A stretch of DNA of 64,000 bases from Symbiodinium natans (GCA_905221605.1 CAJNDS010000735.1:692001-756000), one strand, 5' to 3'; positions 1-12,497 are shown, counted from the first letter of the stretch. Program-made: numbers and translations. Notes: generated from the letters alone by a model not told the origin.

Positions 1-289
1 CCTAAACCTGAACCCCAAACCCCGCCACCACACCACGGGGGTGGGAGGGGGGGGGGATAGCACCCTAAATCAAAACCAATGAACCCTATGTAGCCTATGC
101 CCTGAAACTCCAGTTGAACTCTAGACCCCAAGCCCTGATTGAACCCTTAACCCCTAAACCCTAAATCCCACTACCACACACAACGGGGGGTACCATGGCG
201 GGGGGGGGGGAGCAGCAACAGCCCATTCCTGTGAGGGTGTGCAGGGTTCCCTTCTTCGCCCTTTCCTCTCCCCCAACCCGCGTCAGCTA

Positions 290-335
290 CCCGACGGGCC
301 CGATGTGCGCCCGTCGGGTACCCGACGCGGGCACC
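290..335. repeat. GTCGGGTACCCGAC palindrome, with repeated copies
   Basis: A perfect palindrome around a GGTACC core, CGTCGGGTACCCGACG, lies in a larger imperfect hairpin. Copies or close variants are at about 705-745, 2815-2835, 3090-3110, 3540-3595, 3950-3975, 4948-4972 and 5435-5480. It is the most conserved piece of the 1-5640 block. Function unknown. Confidence 0.75.
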
Positions 336-1069
336 TCCCCTCCCCCCCACACACACATTGCTTCCCATCCTGGGTTTCCTTCCGCTTTGGCAAAAACCTC
401 TTGACATTTTTCAATGTCCCAGATAAGCCAGACACTTAATGTTCCCCTAACCCTATATAACCCGGCCGTGAATCAAAGCGGGCATAGACCAAACCCTAAA
501 CTCTACATCCAAACCCACCACTGATTAAACATCAGGCACAAACTTTAAAACCTGACCCCAAACGTAAACAGCGTTCCAGAAGCTGGTGATAGATGTTTTG
601 GGTTTTGGGTTGTCATTTTCCAGGCAATGCTTCTTGTTTCTTCCCGTCTCACCCCCTTTAATGTGGTGGGGGCGGGGGGTGGTAGGGGCGAGGCGGGGCG
701 GCGGGGTCCGTCGAGTACCGACGCGCACTGTCGGGTACTCGACGGGCACTAAGGCCAAATCAATATTGACATTCTCCAAGCGTCTAAACATCCAAACATC
801 TGCATTTGTTGAAAACATAAGTCAGTATGGGGTTGATTGTTTCCTATTGGAAAACGAACAAAAACTGTGCCTCAAGTCCCTAGTCGCCTTAAAGACTTTA
901 AGTTAAGCCCTCAACCCTAAACCCGAAAAACCCCTAACAACATAAAGCCCCAAAGCCCTAAACCTGAAACCGTAAACGCTCTAAGACCCTAATTTAAGCT
1001 CAAAGCCCCACCGCCAGAAGCACTAAATCCTCAGCCCAAACTCTTAAACCAGAAGCTGGGCAGGGGGCG

Positions 1070-1935
1070 ATGATGTTTCAAGGCTCTGTAGCTCATACCC
1101 CTTATGACCCTAACAACAACCCAAAGGCCACACAGCCCAGGGCTATGCTAAAGCCGAAGAAGGTCAGACTGAACCCCAAACCCCCAAACCCACTCTGGCC
1201 CGGCATGAGGGATGTGGGCCACCACGCCTTGTGTTTTGGGTCATCAGGGGATCAATACTCAGGTTTTGGAGCTTCGACGCAGGGGTAATCAGTGGGTTGA
1301 GTCTGTTTCTTTTTTGAAATCGAAAAAGATCTTGTTGGCAGCGCTTGAAACAGTAAAGTTGAACGCATGAGCTGAGTTAACCATTGAACTGAAAACAGAA
1401 AGCATGGTTTGTCTCCACTTCAAATTAAGTTGGCTGAGGTTACGCAATTTCCAAAAACTTCTCACCCGATAAAATGCAAGACGTTCGCAACAAAAAATGA
1501 GAGTGAAAGAGTTCTTTAAAAACCAGAGACTTTGTCCTAGACTCTCGACTTGGGGGGGAGGGGCAAAGGTCACCGAAAATCCTAAACACTGTAAGCCGTC
1601 AACGCTAAACCCGAAACCCCTTAAAACACAAAACCCCAAAGCCCTAAACCTGAAACCGCAAACGCTCTAAGACCCTAAATTAAGCTCAAAGCCCCACCGC
1701 CAGACCACAGCAGGGGGGAGGGGAGGGGGATAGCACCCTAAATCCTCAGCCCAAACTCTGAAACCAGAATATCCTCGAACCCAAAGTGCTAATTATTCAG
1801 GCCGCAAAGCCTTCGGCCCTAAAACCTCAATTGAATTCTAGACCCCCTGATTGAACCCTTAAACCCTAAGCCCGAGTTCCCACTGGCACACCACGGGGGA
1901 ACGGGAGCAGCAACAGCCCATTCCTATTGGGCTTA
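1070..1935 (+). repeat. Left arm of inverted duplication
   Basis: Reverse complement of about 4005-4880, with matching landmarks throughout: the protein-like stretch near 1290-1550, the purine-rich run near 1545-1562, and the sentence-like block ending in an AGCAGCAACAGCCC motif at 1906-1919. Small indels separate the arms, so this is an old or diverging duplication rather than an assembly mirror. Confidence 0.8.
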
Positions 1936-2580
1936 GCGTTTAGGAGTTGGGACTCGATAGGGAAACGCGAAAAAATGTATGCGTGCCCAGTATGCTTGCT
2001 CGAGGCTTCGGAAACCACTACAAATGTTGTCAACTGGCAATGAATTTGTATTTGTGTGTGTGTGTGTGTTTTGCCGACATCTTGGTAATGTGGGTTGTAG
2101 CTGATGCATGTCCTTTTGCGGATATTATGTTTTGGGTATGTGGCTGCGCCGCTTTCTCCCCAATCGGTTTTGCTAGGCTCCAAAACCAACCCCCCCAAGC
2201 GATTTTGTAGCAGAGGCTTCAAACTTATGCTTTTTTGCGAATGTCCCCCCATGGATCAGGTCGAACCCTAGGAGGGGGTAACCCACCCCCGCCAGTCATA
2301 CTTTGGCTATCGTTCGATACAAACATATATCTGAATTCTGTTCTTCAATAAATACAGATGAATATCCCGATGGCCCCCCCTCCCGCCCCCTCGCTGATTC
2401 CCCTCCTGTTCCCACACAGTCTCCTCCCTGGCAAAACTCCCATGATGGTTTTCAGTTTCCTCCAAAATTGCATGTAGAAGACAAAGTCCCCTCCCACCTC
2501 CCCACCCCCCTTGAAAAATTCCCTGCACCGCCCTTCGGCCCCCATCCCAAACTAAAGACGAAGCCCAAGTCCAAGCTTAG

Positions 2581-2582
<2 letters not shown>

Positions 2583-2616
<34 letters not shown>
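2583..2616 (+). repeat. (CTG)n microsatellite, about 11 units
   Basis: Uninterrupted CTG triplets. On the minus strand they would encode a glutamine run, but no surrounding coding context supports that reading. Confidence 0.95.
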
Positions 2617-2772
2617 AGGGTTTAAGTCTAAGGGCTCGATCAAAGCTTGAGGATCTAATGGGTACGTCGGGCTTTAGTTTGAGGATTCTCATGTTTTAGG
2701 GTTTAGGGCTTTGGGCTGAGGGTCGTCCCCGCAAATTTCAAGAGATTTGGCAGGACGGGAAGAAGTGTGTGT

Positions 2773-2806
2773 GGGAGGGGGGGGAGGGAGGGAGGGAGGG
2801 AGGGAA
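2773..2806 (+). repeat. GGGA-rich purine tract
   Basis: A run of GGGAGGGAGGGAGG-type repeats, a potential G-quadruplex or triplex former. A related tract lies at 3918-3950 in the duplicated part. Confidence 0.8.
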
Positions 2807-4004
2807 AGGCGCGTGTACCCGACGGGTGCGTCGGACTGCATGCATCCTAAGCCAGCCTAGCTACGCGCTACGCCGCTATGCCCAGTAACACTAGGAATGG
2901 GCTGTTGCTGCTCCTGTACCCCCGCGATGTGCTAGTGGGATCTCGGGTTCAGGGTTCAAGGGTTCAATCAGGGCCTTAGGGTCTAGAGTTCTATTGGGGC
3001 TTTAGGGCGTAAGGCGTTGCGGCCTAAATTAGCACTTTGGGTTCCAGGATACCCAAACCACCCCTCGAGTACACCCCTCCCCCCCCCGGCACGCGTCGGG
3101 TACCCGATGGATATGATATGTGTCTGTTTTCCGACGGGCCCCCTCTTGTAAGACAATTCTGTCAATTTGGATTCGTTGGCCTTTTTTGCTATCATTTGAT
3201 ACAAATACAGATTTGTTCGGACGGAGAATGTCAATTTTGATTTGGTTTTCATTAACGGCCCGCAAACCCTGCAAACCCCAAGCCCCGACAACCAAAACCC
3301 AGAACATTTTATCACCCACATATAAACAGCATAGCTTCTGGTTCAAGGTTGGGTTCCGGGCAAGTGTATGCCTTAAATTTCGTTAGTGGTGGGTTTGGAT
3401 TTAGGGGTTAGGGTTTGGCCTCTGCCCGCTTTGATTCATGGCCGGCTTATTTAGGGTTAGTGGGTAATTACATTAAGTGTCTGGCTTGTCTGGGACATTG
3501 AAAAGAAGCAATGTGTGTGTGGGGGGCAGGGGAGGTGCCCGCGTCGGGTACCCGACGGGCGCACATCGGGCCCGTCGGGTAGCTGACGCGGGTTGGGGGA
3601 GCGGAAAGGGCGAAGAAGGGAACCCTGCACACCCTCACAGGAATGGCTGTTGCTGCTCCCCCCCCTCCGCCCCGTTGTGTGTGGTAGTGGGATGTAGGGT
3701 TTAGGGGTTCAGGGTTCAATCAGGGCTTGGGGTCTAGAGTTCACTTGGAGTTTCAGGGCATAGGGTTTAACAAGCGCTTGGCTTGAGGATTAGACCTGCA
3801 AAATTTTAGGGGTCAGGAGTTTGGTCCCTACCACCCCCGTGGTGTGGTGGCGGGGATTGGGGTTCAGGTTTAATTAGGCTTAACTTAAGGCCTCAGGGTG
3901 GAAACCCAAGAAGTGTGTGTGAGGGGGGAGGGGGGAGGAGGGAGGGAGCGACGGGTCGCATCGGGTATCCGACGCATGTGGGGAGGGAGACCGCCGAAGC
4001 CCAA

Positions 4005-4880
4005 CTCCTAAACGCTAAGCCCAATAGGAATGGGCTGTTGCTGCTCCCTTTCCTCCGTGGTGTGCCAGTGGGATTTCGGGTTTAGGGTTTAAGGGTTCAA
4101 TCAGGGCTTTAGGGTCTAGAGTTCAATTGAGGTTTTAGGGCCGAAGGCTTTGCGGCCTGAATAGCACTTTGGGTTCGAGGATATTCTGGTTTAAGAGTTT
4201 GGGCTGAGGATTTAGGGTGCTATCCCCCTCCCCTCCCCCCTGCTGTGGTCTGGCGGTGGGGCTTTGAGCTTAATTTAGGGTCTTAGAGCGTTTGCGGTTT
4301 CAGGTTTAGGGCTTCGGGGTTTTGTGTTTTAAGGGGTTTCGGGTTGAGCGTTGGCGGCTTACAGTGTTTAGGATTTTCGGTGACCTTTGCCCCTCCCCCC
4401 CAAGTCTAGAGTCTAGGACAAAGTCTCTGGTTTTTAAAGAACTCTTTCACTCTCATTTTTTGTTGCGAACGTCTTGCAATTTATCGGGTGAGAAGTTTTT
4501 GGAAATTGCGTAAACTCAGCCAACTTAATTTGAAGTGGCGCCAAAAACATGCTTTCTGTTTTCAATTCAATGGTAAACTCAGCTCTTGCGTTCAACTTTA
4601 CTGTTTCAAGTGCTGCCAACAAGATCTTTTTCGATTTCACTCAAGAAACAAACTCAACCCACTGATTACCCCTGCATTGAAGCTCCAAAACCTGAGTATT
4701 GATCCCCTCCTGATGACCCAAAACACCGTGGTGGCCCGCGTCCCTCATGCCGGGCCACAGTGGGTTTCTGGGTTTGGGGGATGGGGGTTCAGTCTGACCT
4801 TCTTCAGCTTCAGTATAGCCATCGCGAGGGGCTGTGTAGCCTTTGGGTTGTTGTTAAGGTTATGGGCGGTATAGCCCTAA
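4005..4880 (-). repeat. Right arm of inverted duplication
   Basis: Inverted partner of 1070-1935. Differences include several substitutions and one- to few-base indels. It runs directly into the second copy of the 2985-3650 module at about 4867. Confidence 0.8.
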
Positions 4881-5744
4881 GAGGGGCGCCTTGAAACATT
4901 ATCGCCCCCTGCCCACCCCCAGAACACCCGTCGAGTACACCCCTCTCCCCCCGGCACGCGTCGGGTACCCGACGGATATGTGTCTGTTTTCCCAGGGGCG
5001 CCCCTCCCAAAATACTGTATTGTATGTAAGACAATTCTGTCAATTTGGATTCGTTGGTTTTTTGTTATCATTTGACACAAATACAACTTTGTTTGGACGG
5101 AGAATGTCAATTTTGATTTGGCCTTCATTAAAAGACCGCAAAGCCTCAAAACCCCAAGCCCCGACAACCAAAACCCAGAACGTAGCATAGCTTCTGGTTC
5201 AAGGTTGGGTTCCGGGCAAGTGTATGCCTTAAATTTCGTTAGTGGTGGGTTTGGATTTAGGGGTTAGGGTTTGGCCTCTGCCCGCTTTGATTCACGGCCG
5301 GCTTGTATAGGGTTAGGGGGTACATTAAGTGTCTGGCTTGTCTGGGACATTGAAAAATGTCAAGAAATTTTTGTGAGGGCGGAAACCCAGGATGGGAAGC
5401 AATGTGTGTGTGTGGGGGGGATGGGAGGTGCTCGCGTCGGGTACCCGACGGGCGCGCATCGGGCCGTCGGGTAGATGACGCGGGTTGGGGGAGAGGAAAG
5501 GGCGAAGAAGGGAGCCCTGCACACCCTCAGCCCTGCATCCTAAACAAGAAGCCTTAAAGCTGAATCCCACGTCTTAAGCCCTAAGCCTAGCAGGAATGGG
5601 CTGTTGCTGCTCCCCCACCCCCATGGTACCCCCCAATGTGTGTGGTAGTGGGATTTAGGGTTCTTCAAAATTTAGGGGTCAGGACTTGGTCCCTCCCATT
5701 TTGGGGTGTGGGGTGTGTGGAGTGTGTGAGGTCCCCGGACCCTG

Positions 5745-6407
5745 CGCCCTCAATCCTAGGCAGTGCAGTTCAAGACCAACTACATGACGTGAGGGCTATC
5801 AGTGCCACAGGAACCGCCTTCGCAGCTGTTCGGCAGGATGGCTCTGTGGTGACTGGGGTGGTGATCTTGGGGGTGGCAACTGCAATGACGTGCGTGCTCA
5901 GCTGGTGGACGCGCAGCAGATCCAAGCCACCAAAGGTGCTTTTGCTGCTATCTTGGCAGACGGCTCTGTTGTGACCTGGGGCAATCCAGTAACAGGCGGC
6001 ACCTGCATCCATGTGCAAAGCCAACTGAGACGTGTGTCGCAGATCCAAGCAACCGACAGAGCTTTTGCAGCTATCACGGAAGGTGGCTCCATTGTGGCCT
6101 GGGGTGATGTGCGCTATGGAGGTGACAGGGCCTTTGGAGCTACCACACCGGTGGAACCACTGCAGGGCGTGCAAGCAATCCAGGCAAATTATGTTGCTTT
6201 TGCAGCGCTGCTCGACATGGCCGGGTGCTGACTTGGGGAGCACCACAGGCCGGTGGTGACAGTGCTGCTGTACAGAGCCTCTTGAAGAACGTCCGACAGA
6301 TTGCAGCCTCTCACATGGCTTTTGCTGCCATCCTGCGAGATGGATCCGTTGTCAGCTGGGGCGATGCGACCCATGGCGGTGGGTTTCACCAAGACCTTAG
6401 CCAATGA
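5745..6407 (+). pseudogene. RCC1-repeat protein relic (frameshifted)
   Basis: Translation shows about five tandem RCC1/HERC-type units of roughly 50 residues with the core pattern AxxxAFAAIxxDGSVVTWG. Examples are AFAAILADGSVVTWG near 5938-5982, AFAAITEGGSIVAWG near 6058-6102 and AFAAILRDGSVVSWG near 6319-6363. These families form beta-propellers; highly repeated copies are common in dinoflagellates. The frame changes at least twice, at about 5850-5865 (loss of the expected TWG) and about 6210-6230 (a stop after FAALLD, then LTWG in another frame). I see no start codon or convincing splice sites to repair this, so a decayed copy is likelier than an intact gene. Sequencing error could mimic it. 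Confidence 0.75.
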
Positions 6408-7100
6408 GCTTCTAGGTACCAGGTAGGCCCTTGGGGAATTATATTGTTCACTTACTGGGTAGAAAAGGATCGTATTCGGGCTGAGGGGTTGAGGGCGTTC
6501 AAGTTCAGGGCGGTCGAGGAATTTTGGGTTTAGGCTTCGAGGAATTTAGGCTTTGGGCTTAGAAGTCTAAGGTCTCGCTTCTGGAGCCTAAACCCTATAG
6601 CCTTCAACCCTAGAAGCCCAACAACGCCATGATCCCTACCCCTAAACCCTAAACCCTGAGTCAAGCCCCACACCGAGGAATTTAGGGTTTATGAGTTCAG
6701 GGTCTGGAACCCCTGCACTCTAAACCCCGAACCCTAAATTTACCTTAATTCCTAAGTCCCACGCCCTAAGTCCTATAACCTAAGTCCTAAGCCCCTCCCT
6801 ATCCCTCCCCCCCCGTCCGGCAGGACCAGACGACGCTTCAGCTCCAGGTTCGGCCGGCGGCAGGTTCGGTTATTACCCCAAACTCCCAACCCCCAGACTC
6901 CTAAAGGCTTGTTCTTGGCTCAAAATATGTTAATTGTGGGCACCACTTGGAGCAAAATGTTGTTTGGCTGGCAGTTCTTGGTTCAAAACTATTTTTGATT
7001 TGTTGGCACTACTTGTAGCAAAACATCTAAATTTGAAGTTTTGCACACACACACACACACATTCTTCCAAACATATTCATTACATACCATACAACATGGC
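6408..7100. other. Intergenic, with A-type element remnant and (CA)n
   Basis: From 6414 the sequence resembles introner family A (GGTAGGCCCTTGGG, then a GGATCGTATTC-like part to about 6490). Degenerate telomere-like words follow at 6530-6770, then a (CA)n microsatellite at 7044-7061. No gene seen. Confidence 0.5.
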
Positions 7101-7355
7101 ACAGGCACAGGCCCTGCAAAGGTCACCTTTCTGTAGGGTCACCTTTGGTAGTCTCCGAGACAAGGGCAACATAACATTCTGGATGAAAGTCTTTTCGGGC
7201 TGGATCACGTTCCCTGGCAAGCCTCTTGGGATAAACAAAGCCGCCGGCATGGAACTCATCCATGTGGCCCATCCTGAAGTTGGCAGGAAGCCGGGGTGCA
7301 GAACATGCAGCGAATGGCCCAGTGGTAGAGCGGGTCAGGGAGGCTGAAGTCTGGA

Positions 7356-10300
7356 TTACATGAACTGGTTGCTCAAGTGGAAGGAGATGGGGCCCACGAT
7401 CCCACCCACTTGGGCAGGCAGAGCCGTAGTGCTCACCTCCCCCTGGACTGTGGCCTGGACCTCTGTGGCCTCTGTGGCACCCGTCACGGCCACCTCCTCC
7501 ATGGCTGGGGTCTGCTCCTGGCAAAGACATGCAGATTTGTAATGCATAAGTATACAGAAAGAAGCAAAACAACGTCCTGCTGGTTGGCCATGGCAGTGGC
7601 TTGGAAGTTGCTGGCCAAGTGGCTTGGAGTGTCTTGCCAACTGGCTTGGGCTGAAAAACTGCAGGTTGTCGGGCGCCGTGGCATGCTACAAAGACGAGAG
7701 AAACATGGCAGGAGTCCGACAATGTGGCATAGCCATTGAGCTGCAGGCAGCTGCATGTGGGTCCTTAACCCAAATCCTGGAGTGCAACCCTGCAGAGCTC
7801 CAGTTTTTCCTGCCTGGCAAAACTTGAGCCATCAAAACTCCTCTTGCAGCTCCCGTGCAAAGATGGCTCCGGCTCAGTGGCCCTCAATGCTCTGGCTGCA
7901 GTGGCTGCTCTGGAAATGCACCACTCACTTGGTCTTGGCTTTCTTCTTGGCCGATTCTGCTGGCTCCTCGAGCTGGTTCTCGCACAAAATCATGCTTTTG
8001 CCTGGAATGCGGACGTGGTTCTGAAGCATGGGAATGGTGGCTGGTCCCTGCTTCACAGTGGTCCACTGCATGTTGGCAAGTGGAGCATCTACTGGCTTGC
8101 ACCAGAACCACGGGACCGCCACCCCATGCTGGTCCACATCTTGTTTCCAGCTGCCAATGGACCATTTCTCTCCGAACGCATGGACGACCAACCTGGCCTT
8201 CCCCGGCTCTTTGACCTTGGAGACAGGGCCTATGGGAAGCAGCTTGAGCTTCTTAGGCTGGAGGGTCTGCCTGGCAAACAGTGCCTGGGGGCTGCAAGCG
8301 AAGCCGAGCAGCTCCTGGTCCTGGCAGGAGTGCTTCTGGTAAGCTTCGTGCAAGGCACAGACCACTTGGGCTTTCTGGAACTCTTCCACAGCCATGGCAT
8401 GCTCTGTGGGGAAAGCCTTGGCCACCATGGCCTCTTCTGCCAGGAAAGGCATCCGCTGCTTGGACACCCTCCACTTCTTCAAGTCGCCCAAGGCAACTTG
8501 CACATTCTGTACTGGCAACAGAATGGGACGATGCTGCATGGTGGCCCCGTCGTTGGTCACCTCCAAGAGCTCGAAGACCTTGGACCCATGCTCTTTGGGA
8601 AGGCAGAACCTTGGCTCCCAAATGGCAACAAGATTTAAAACACCAAGCGGAATGCACAAGCAGAAGACTTGCAACTAAGACACAGCTCGCCCACCTTGAT
8701 GTGGCTGTTCTGCAGCAGCATGGCCTGGTACGGCTGGGCCTTCACCGCATCCTCAACCTGGCCTGCCTGACTGGAGGCCGCCTGGCTTGGAGTGGGCACA
8801 CCCGACACCTCCTGTGTGAACTTGTCCAGGATCTCTGGCAAGGTGTCGAAGCACACCTGGTCTGGGGCATGCTTCTGCTTCTTCACGATGAAGAGGATGG
8901 TCCTCACACAGAGCTTGCCAAAGCACCTGTACAGATGGAGGGTCTTCTTGTGGTTCTCAGCAGTGGCGGCGGGCAGCTGGGACTGGATAAGGTGCCAGCA
9001 GTCCGCCAGCATGGACTCCCCGGCCTTCACTTGGTCCAGGATGGATGGCGTGGAAAGTTTTTGCAAGTCCGACCTCACCAACAACCTTGCAAACCCATCA
9101 TTGCTTTTCTGGGAAGTCAATTGGCTCGCCCAGACGGCCGTGCGGGTCAGCGGAAAGAGGTTGGTCGCCTCTGGAAAAGTCATGTTGGCAAGAGTGTCGG
9201 TAAAGTCTGTGCCTAACATGAGTGTCGCACCGAACATGGACCCGAATTGGGAGAGGAATCGGAGCAGCGGCGCCCCTGGGCCCCCGCCATACCTCGACAC
9301 ATAATGGCCTATACTGGCCAAACTGGCTCTGCAGGCCACCTCCCCGCTTGCCACCTGCTTGATGGCGGCCTCCAAAGTGGATCCCAGCTGGAGTTGGGCT
9401 GCGATCTGGCAGGCTGCCTCCAGCTCGCTGGTGGCCCTGCCAATGGCGTTGCCACTGTTGGCACCGACCTGGAAGAACTGTGGCAAGCTTGGCATGGCTT
9501 CCTCCACCGAGGAGGCAACAACGTGCCACTTCCAGCCCTTTTGGATGGCTTCCCAAACTGGATCCGTTCTGGGCACGCTGATGGCTTTGCCATTGGCATC
9601 TTGGCAGCCATGCTCGAGGCATCTGAGAAATGCCGTGGTGTGGCTGGAGGCTAGGCTCAGAAAGCCTCAGTCTTGCTGCATGGCAAGCACGGAATGAAAT
9701 AACTGAACTTATTCACTTAAAACCTTGCTCTAAGCACAAACACACCAAAAAACAAATATCATATAGCTCCGAGTGGCCCTCCTGACCACTCACTGGTGCC
9801 AGGGAGCCTCCGGCTTCCTGGACAAGCTGCTGGTTTTTCCACACCTGCTGCTGGCGCTTCTGCGGATCTGTGGCGAGCTGGACGCAGATGGAGTTTTCCA
9901 ACAGCTGGACTTGCAGTCCAACGGCAAGCAACTGGTGCCCCTTGGCCCAAACATCAAAATGGCTCACCATCTGACCTCCTCTGTTGGAGGGGTGGCAAAG
10001 CACCTGCTTGGGCTGCAAGCACTGTGTCTGGCAAAGCCCATGGCTTTCCAGCACCTTCAAGACCTTGGTCACCCTGGTGTTCACTGGCTCCGCACCATTC
10101 ACTATGGATTCGACCTCTTGGATCACAGCTGGAGGGACAGCCATGGCTTCGAACTGATACAGCACTGGTTCCTATCCTGGACTGCTGCCCTGACTGCAGT
10201 GCTGGGATGGATTTAAGGCCTGCTTGAAACTGCAGTTGCTGCACTGCATGCATACTTATAAGAGACTCTGATGCAAAGTGTGCTTCTGGAAGCCTGGTGT

Positions 10301-10988
10301 GGAAAGCCAGAAGGGCTGAGCGGTTGCAACTCATGCTCTGGCGGAAATAAATGGGACGATGCAGGCATGTGTACACTCAACAACAGCAAGCCTGCAAGCA
10401 TGCACTGTCACAGTTTTTCCTTCCCAGGGCCGTCACATCATCAAAACTCCTTCTATACTCATGGCCTGAGACTGGCTACTGGCTCTGCTTCTTCTTGTAG
10501 CTTCGCTTGGCTTGGCCGAGTACATGGTCTAGGTCTTCCTCACGAACGGTTTCGATGATGGCCGTCAGCTGGTTGGCCTCCAACTCCACCGTCAAGGCTG
10601 AGGCCCTGGGGCGCTTCCCCTGCATCAAGCAATGGACGGTGGTCTCTCTCACCTGGATGGCAACATCCTCGCCACTTGGTCTGGCTGGCCCCCGTTTCTT
10701 GGATGCCTTGGAGCTAGGGGCATCCTCGAACAATTGCTCTGGTCCATCAGCTGGCGGCTTGTCAAACTCGGCATTTCTTTTCTTGACCAAGCTCTGCATG
10801 GCACCCGAGTTGGAAAGACTGGCATTGACCTGGCCTCGTCGCCCTGTCAGCAACTGGACGATGGGATGGGATGTTGGCCGCAGTTGGACATATGACTTGT
10901 TGTTCTTGTGGTGGAGCAGCTCCTCTGGGATCAACACCTTGCTTTCCTGGCCGTAACGGATGGCGACGACATGGGAAATCTCCGCCAT
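7356..10988 (-). CDS. Five-exon gene, uncharacterised dinoflagellate-type protein
   Basis: Exons in order of transcription: 10988 to about 10487, 10171-9794, 9612-8695, 8614-7928 and 7517-7356, giving roughly 880 residues. The start ATG (10986-10988) opens MAEISHVVAIRYGQ; the end is ...HLSNQFM then stop. The junctions 9794/9612 and 8695/8614 are GT-AG and keep phase 0. The first and last introns need acceptors ATAG|GAA (10172) and CCAG|GAG (7518), with a donor I could not place to the base. Exon 1 has a basic middle (SKASKKRGPARP) and then VAIQVRETTVHCL, a pattern I associate with an expanded uncharacterised dinoflagellate family. Exon 3 (306 residues) is helical and Cys-poor; exon 4 ends in a lysine-rich AKKKAKTK, possibly nuclear. 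No catalytic motif seen. Introns are 80-410 bp, ordinary unique sequence without telomeric repeats. Confidence 0.7.
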
Positions 10989-11119
10989 CGCTGCACGGCT
11001 GGCAAATCTGGGCAGGTATCTGGGATGTCGAAGGCAGGGCCAGATGGCTGCTTGAAAACCCTAGCAAAAGCATGACATGGGCACGGTGGCATGGCCATGC
11101 GGCTCTCGTATTCACATGT

Positions 11120-11900
11120 ATATGGTGACATCACATATCAAACAATCATATGAGAAATCAAAAAAAAGTTACAATATTCAGAAATGTATAACTCGTTCTG
11201 CCTATAGCTTTCTTCCGAAATATGCAATATGTTTCTGAAAAGAAATGTTAAAAAACAAAAATGATGCCCTTCGCTCCGTTGCATGGACCTTCAGTTCCAT
11301 GGATCATCAGTCGCCAAAATGATAATTGTCATGGCAAAATAGCTTTGACATGTCTCATTCTCCTATTGTAGAAATATATATGTCCATGTCGATAACTCCA
11401 TCTAACTCACCCTAACTTTTATAAATAGTTAACTTAGTTATGTTAGATAGCTAAGAAGATCGTAACATTACTAACATGACACAAAAGTTATAAGTCTTAT
11501 CCATGCTTATAAACACTTAACACACTGTTAGCACTTACTTATAACCGCTTAGTAATTAGGGTATAACTCCACACAACTATCTTAACTACTTCTAAGAAAC
11601 CCAGGATTCCAAGTAACTGCATTTCCTTGCATCTCCGCCCGGAAGGGTAGTACGGTAGGATGTTGTGAGCCTGCCGTAGAAGTGTTTTTAACAGTTTGTG
11701 CATCTGCCCTCGTATCGGTGGATGCAAGGAGGAGTGTAGAGACTACCCTTCTCCGCGCTTGTATGTTGTAGGTCAGTAAAGCCTGTAGCATGCAGCTATG
11801 TTGTTTTCCTTTGTTGCTGCTTTAGGCCCAAGGCCCAAGGTTGTATGCAACACTTCAGGCATTATCATAGGAAGTAGCATAGTAGCAACTCCTAACTGGA
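11120..11900. other. AT-rich stretch without a gene
   Basis: Base composition drops sharply after the GC-rich minus-strand gene. It contains short runs such as TTATAA and TAGTTA, and an imperfect inverted pair CTTGCATCTCC (11626-11636) / GGATGCAAGG (11721-11730). No open frame looks coding. Confidence 0.6.
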
Positions 11901-12130
11901 ACAAGATCTTCTTTGTTGCTGTGTGAAAGGAGACCCTCTGAGCGTAGTGCTTGCCATGGATTCCTTGTTAAGGGAAAGACGCACTGCATTACAGCCTGAA
12001 GGGTCCGCTCACGCGGCTCTTCAACCCTATAAGGTGGTCGACGTGGTTGCGCGGGAGTTGCGACAAGGTGTCTTCACCAGGAGCTGGGCCTTGCAAGTCG
12101 GCGCGCCGTTGCTGTGGGGCTGTATGGACC

Positions 12131-12259
12131 CTCGGTGGGCCCTTAAACCTAGGGTGTAGGGTTTAGGGTTTAGGGTTTAGGGTTTAGGGTTTTCCCTTAT
12201 TGGGTTCAGGAGGATCACGCTCAGGAGTATGTTTTTGAGCGTCTTAAGGGCCAGCCTAG
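12131..12259 (+). mobile_element. Family A introner with nested telomeric repeats
   Basis: Left part GGTGGGCCCTTAAACC, then about six TTTAGGG units, then the A-family body TTTCCCTTATTGGGTTCAGG and right end GGCCAGCCTAG. It lies between two exons of the partial TIR-like gene. The telomeric insert is shared with the paralogous element at 17806-17926, so it predates the duplication. Confidence 0.7.
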
Positions 12260-12399
12260 GACATCGCCGCGATCTTTTTTCGATATAGACATTGGGGCAT
12301 CAGCTTCGATTTCGCGGCCACGGGCATCATCGTCTGGGTGCTCGTCGTCCCCCTCGTGCTCGAGCTGACAACCTTCTTGATTCGAAGCTTGTCAGTTAA

Positions 12400-12497
12400 C
12401 TGAGGGATTCTTGGGAGTAAATTTAATTTGTTGGTATTGTAATTCCTAAGAAGCAGCTAAAATTATAGTTTTTGCTGCGGTTCCAAGTTCAGTATAG
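12400..12497 (+). mobile_element. Family B introner
   Basis: Starts CTGAGGGATTCTTGGGA and ends GGTTCCAAGTTCAGTATAG, the signature of family B (other copies 18067-18153, 45484-45595, 47323-47496). It separates the membrane-helix exon from the last exon; removal gives SLSVKTKSMSKLEP in frame when AA|G is used. Confidence 0.7.

Larger units (their letters stand above)
1..5640. repeat. Complex block of inverted and direct duplications
   Basis: Several modules recur. 1070-1935 reappears inverted at about 4005-4880. 80-440 reappears inverted at 3465-3760, and 1-45 inverted near 3832-3872. 2985-3650 reappears in direct orientation at 4867-5525. A diverged copy of the same module lies inverted at 540-790. 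The block therefore has a large imperfect palindrome centred near 2.9 kb plus a direct duplication of one arm. Telomere-like CCCTAAA/TTTAGGG words are degenerate here. Open frames occur in both arms but follow the repeats and poly-G/C runs, so I call no gene. Confidence 0.8.

Noticed and set aside
2303-2643. Poly-Cys or poly-Gln protein over the CTG run
   Set aside because: No coding context around the microsatellite and several competing frames; it is part of the repeat block.
7844-9216. Long plus-strand ORFs
   Set aside because: Shadow frames of the GC-rich minus-strand gene, whose exons have GT-AG junctions and better composition.
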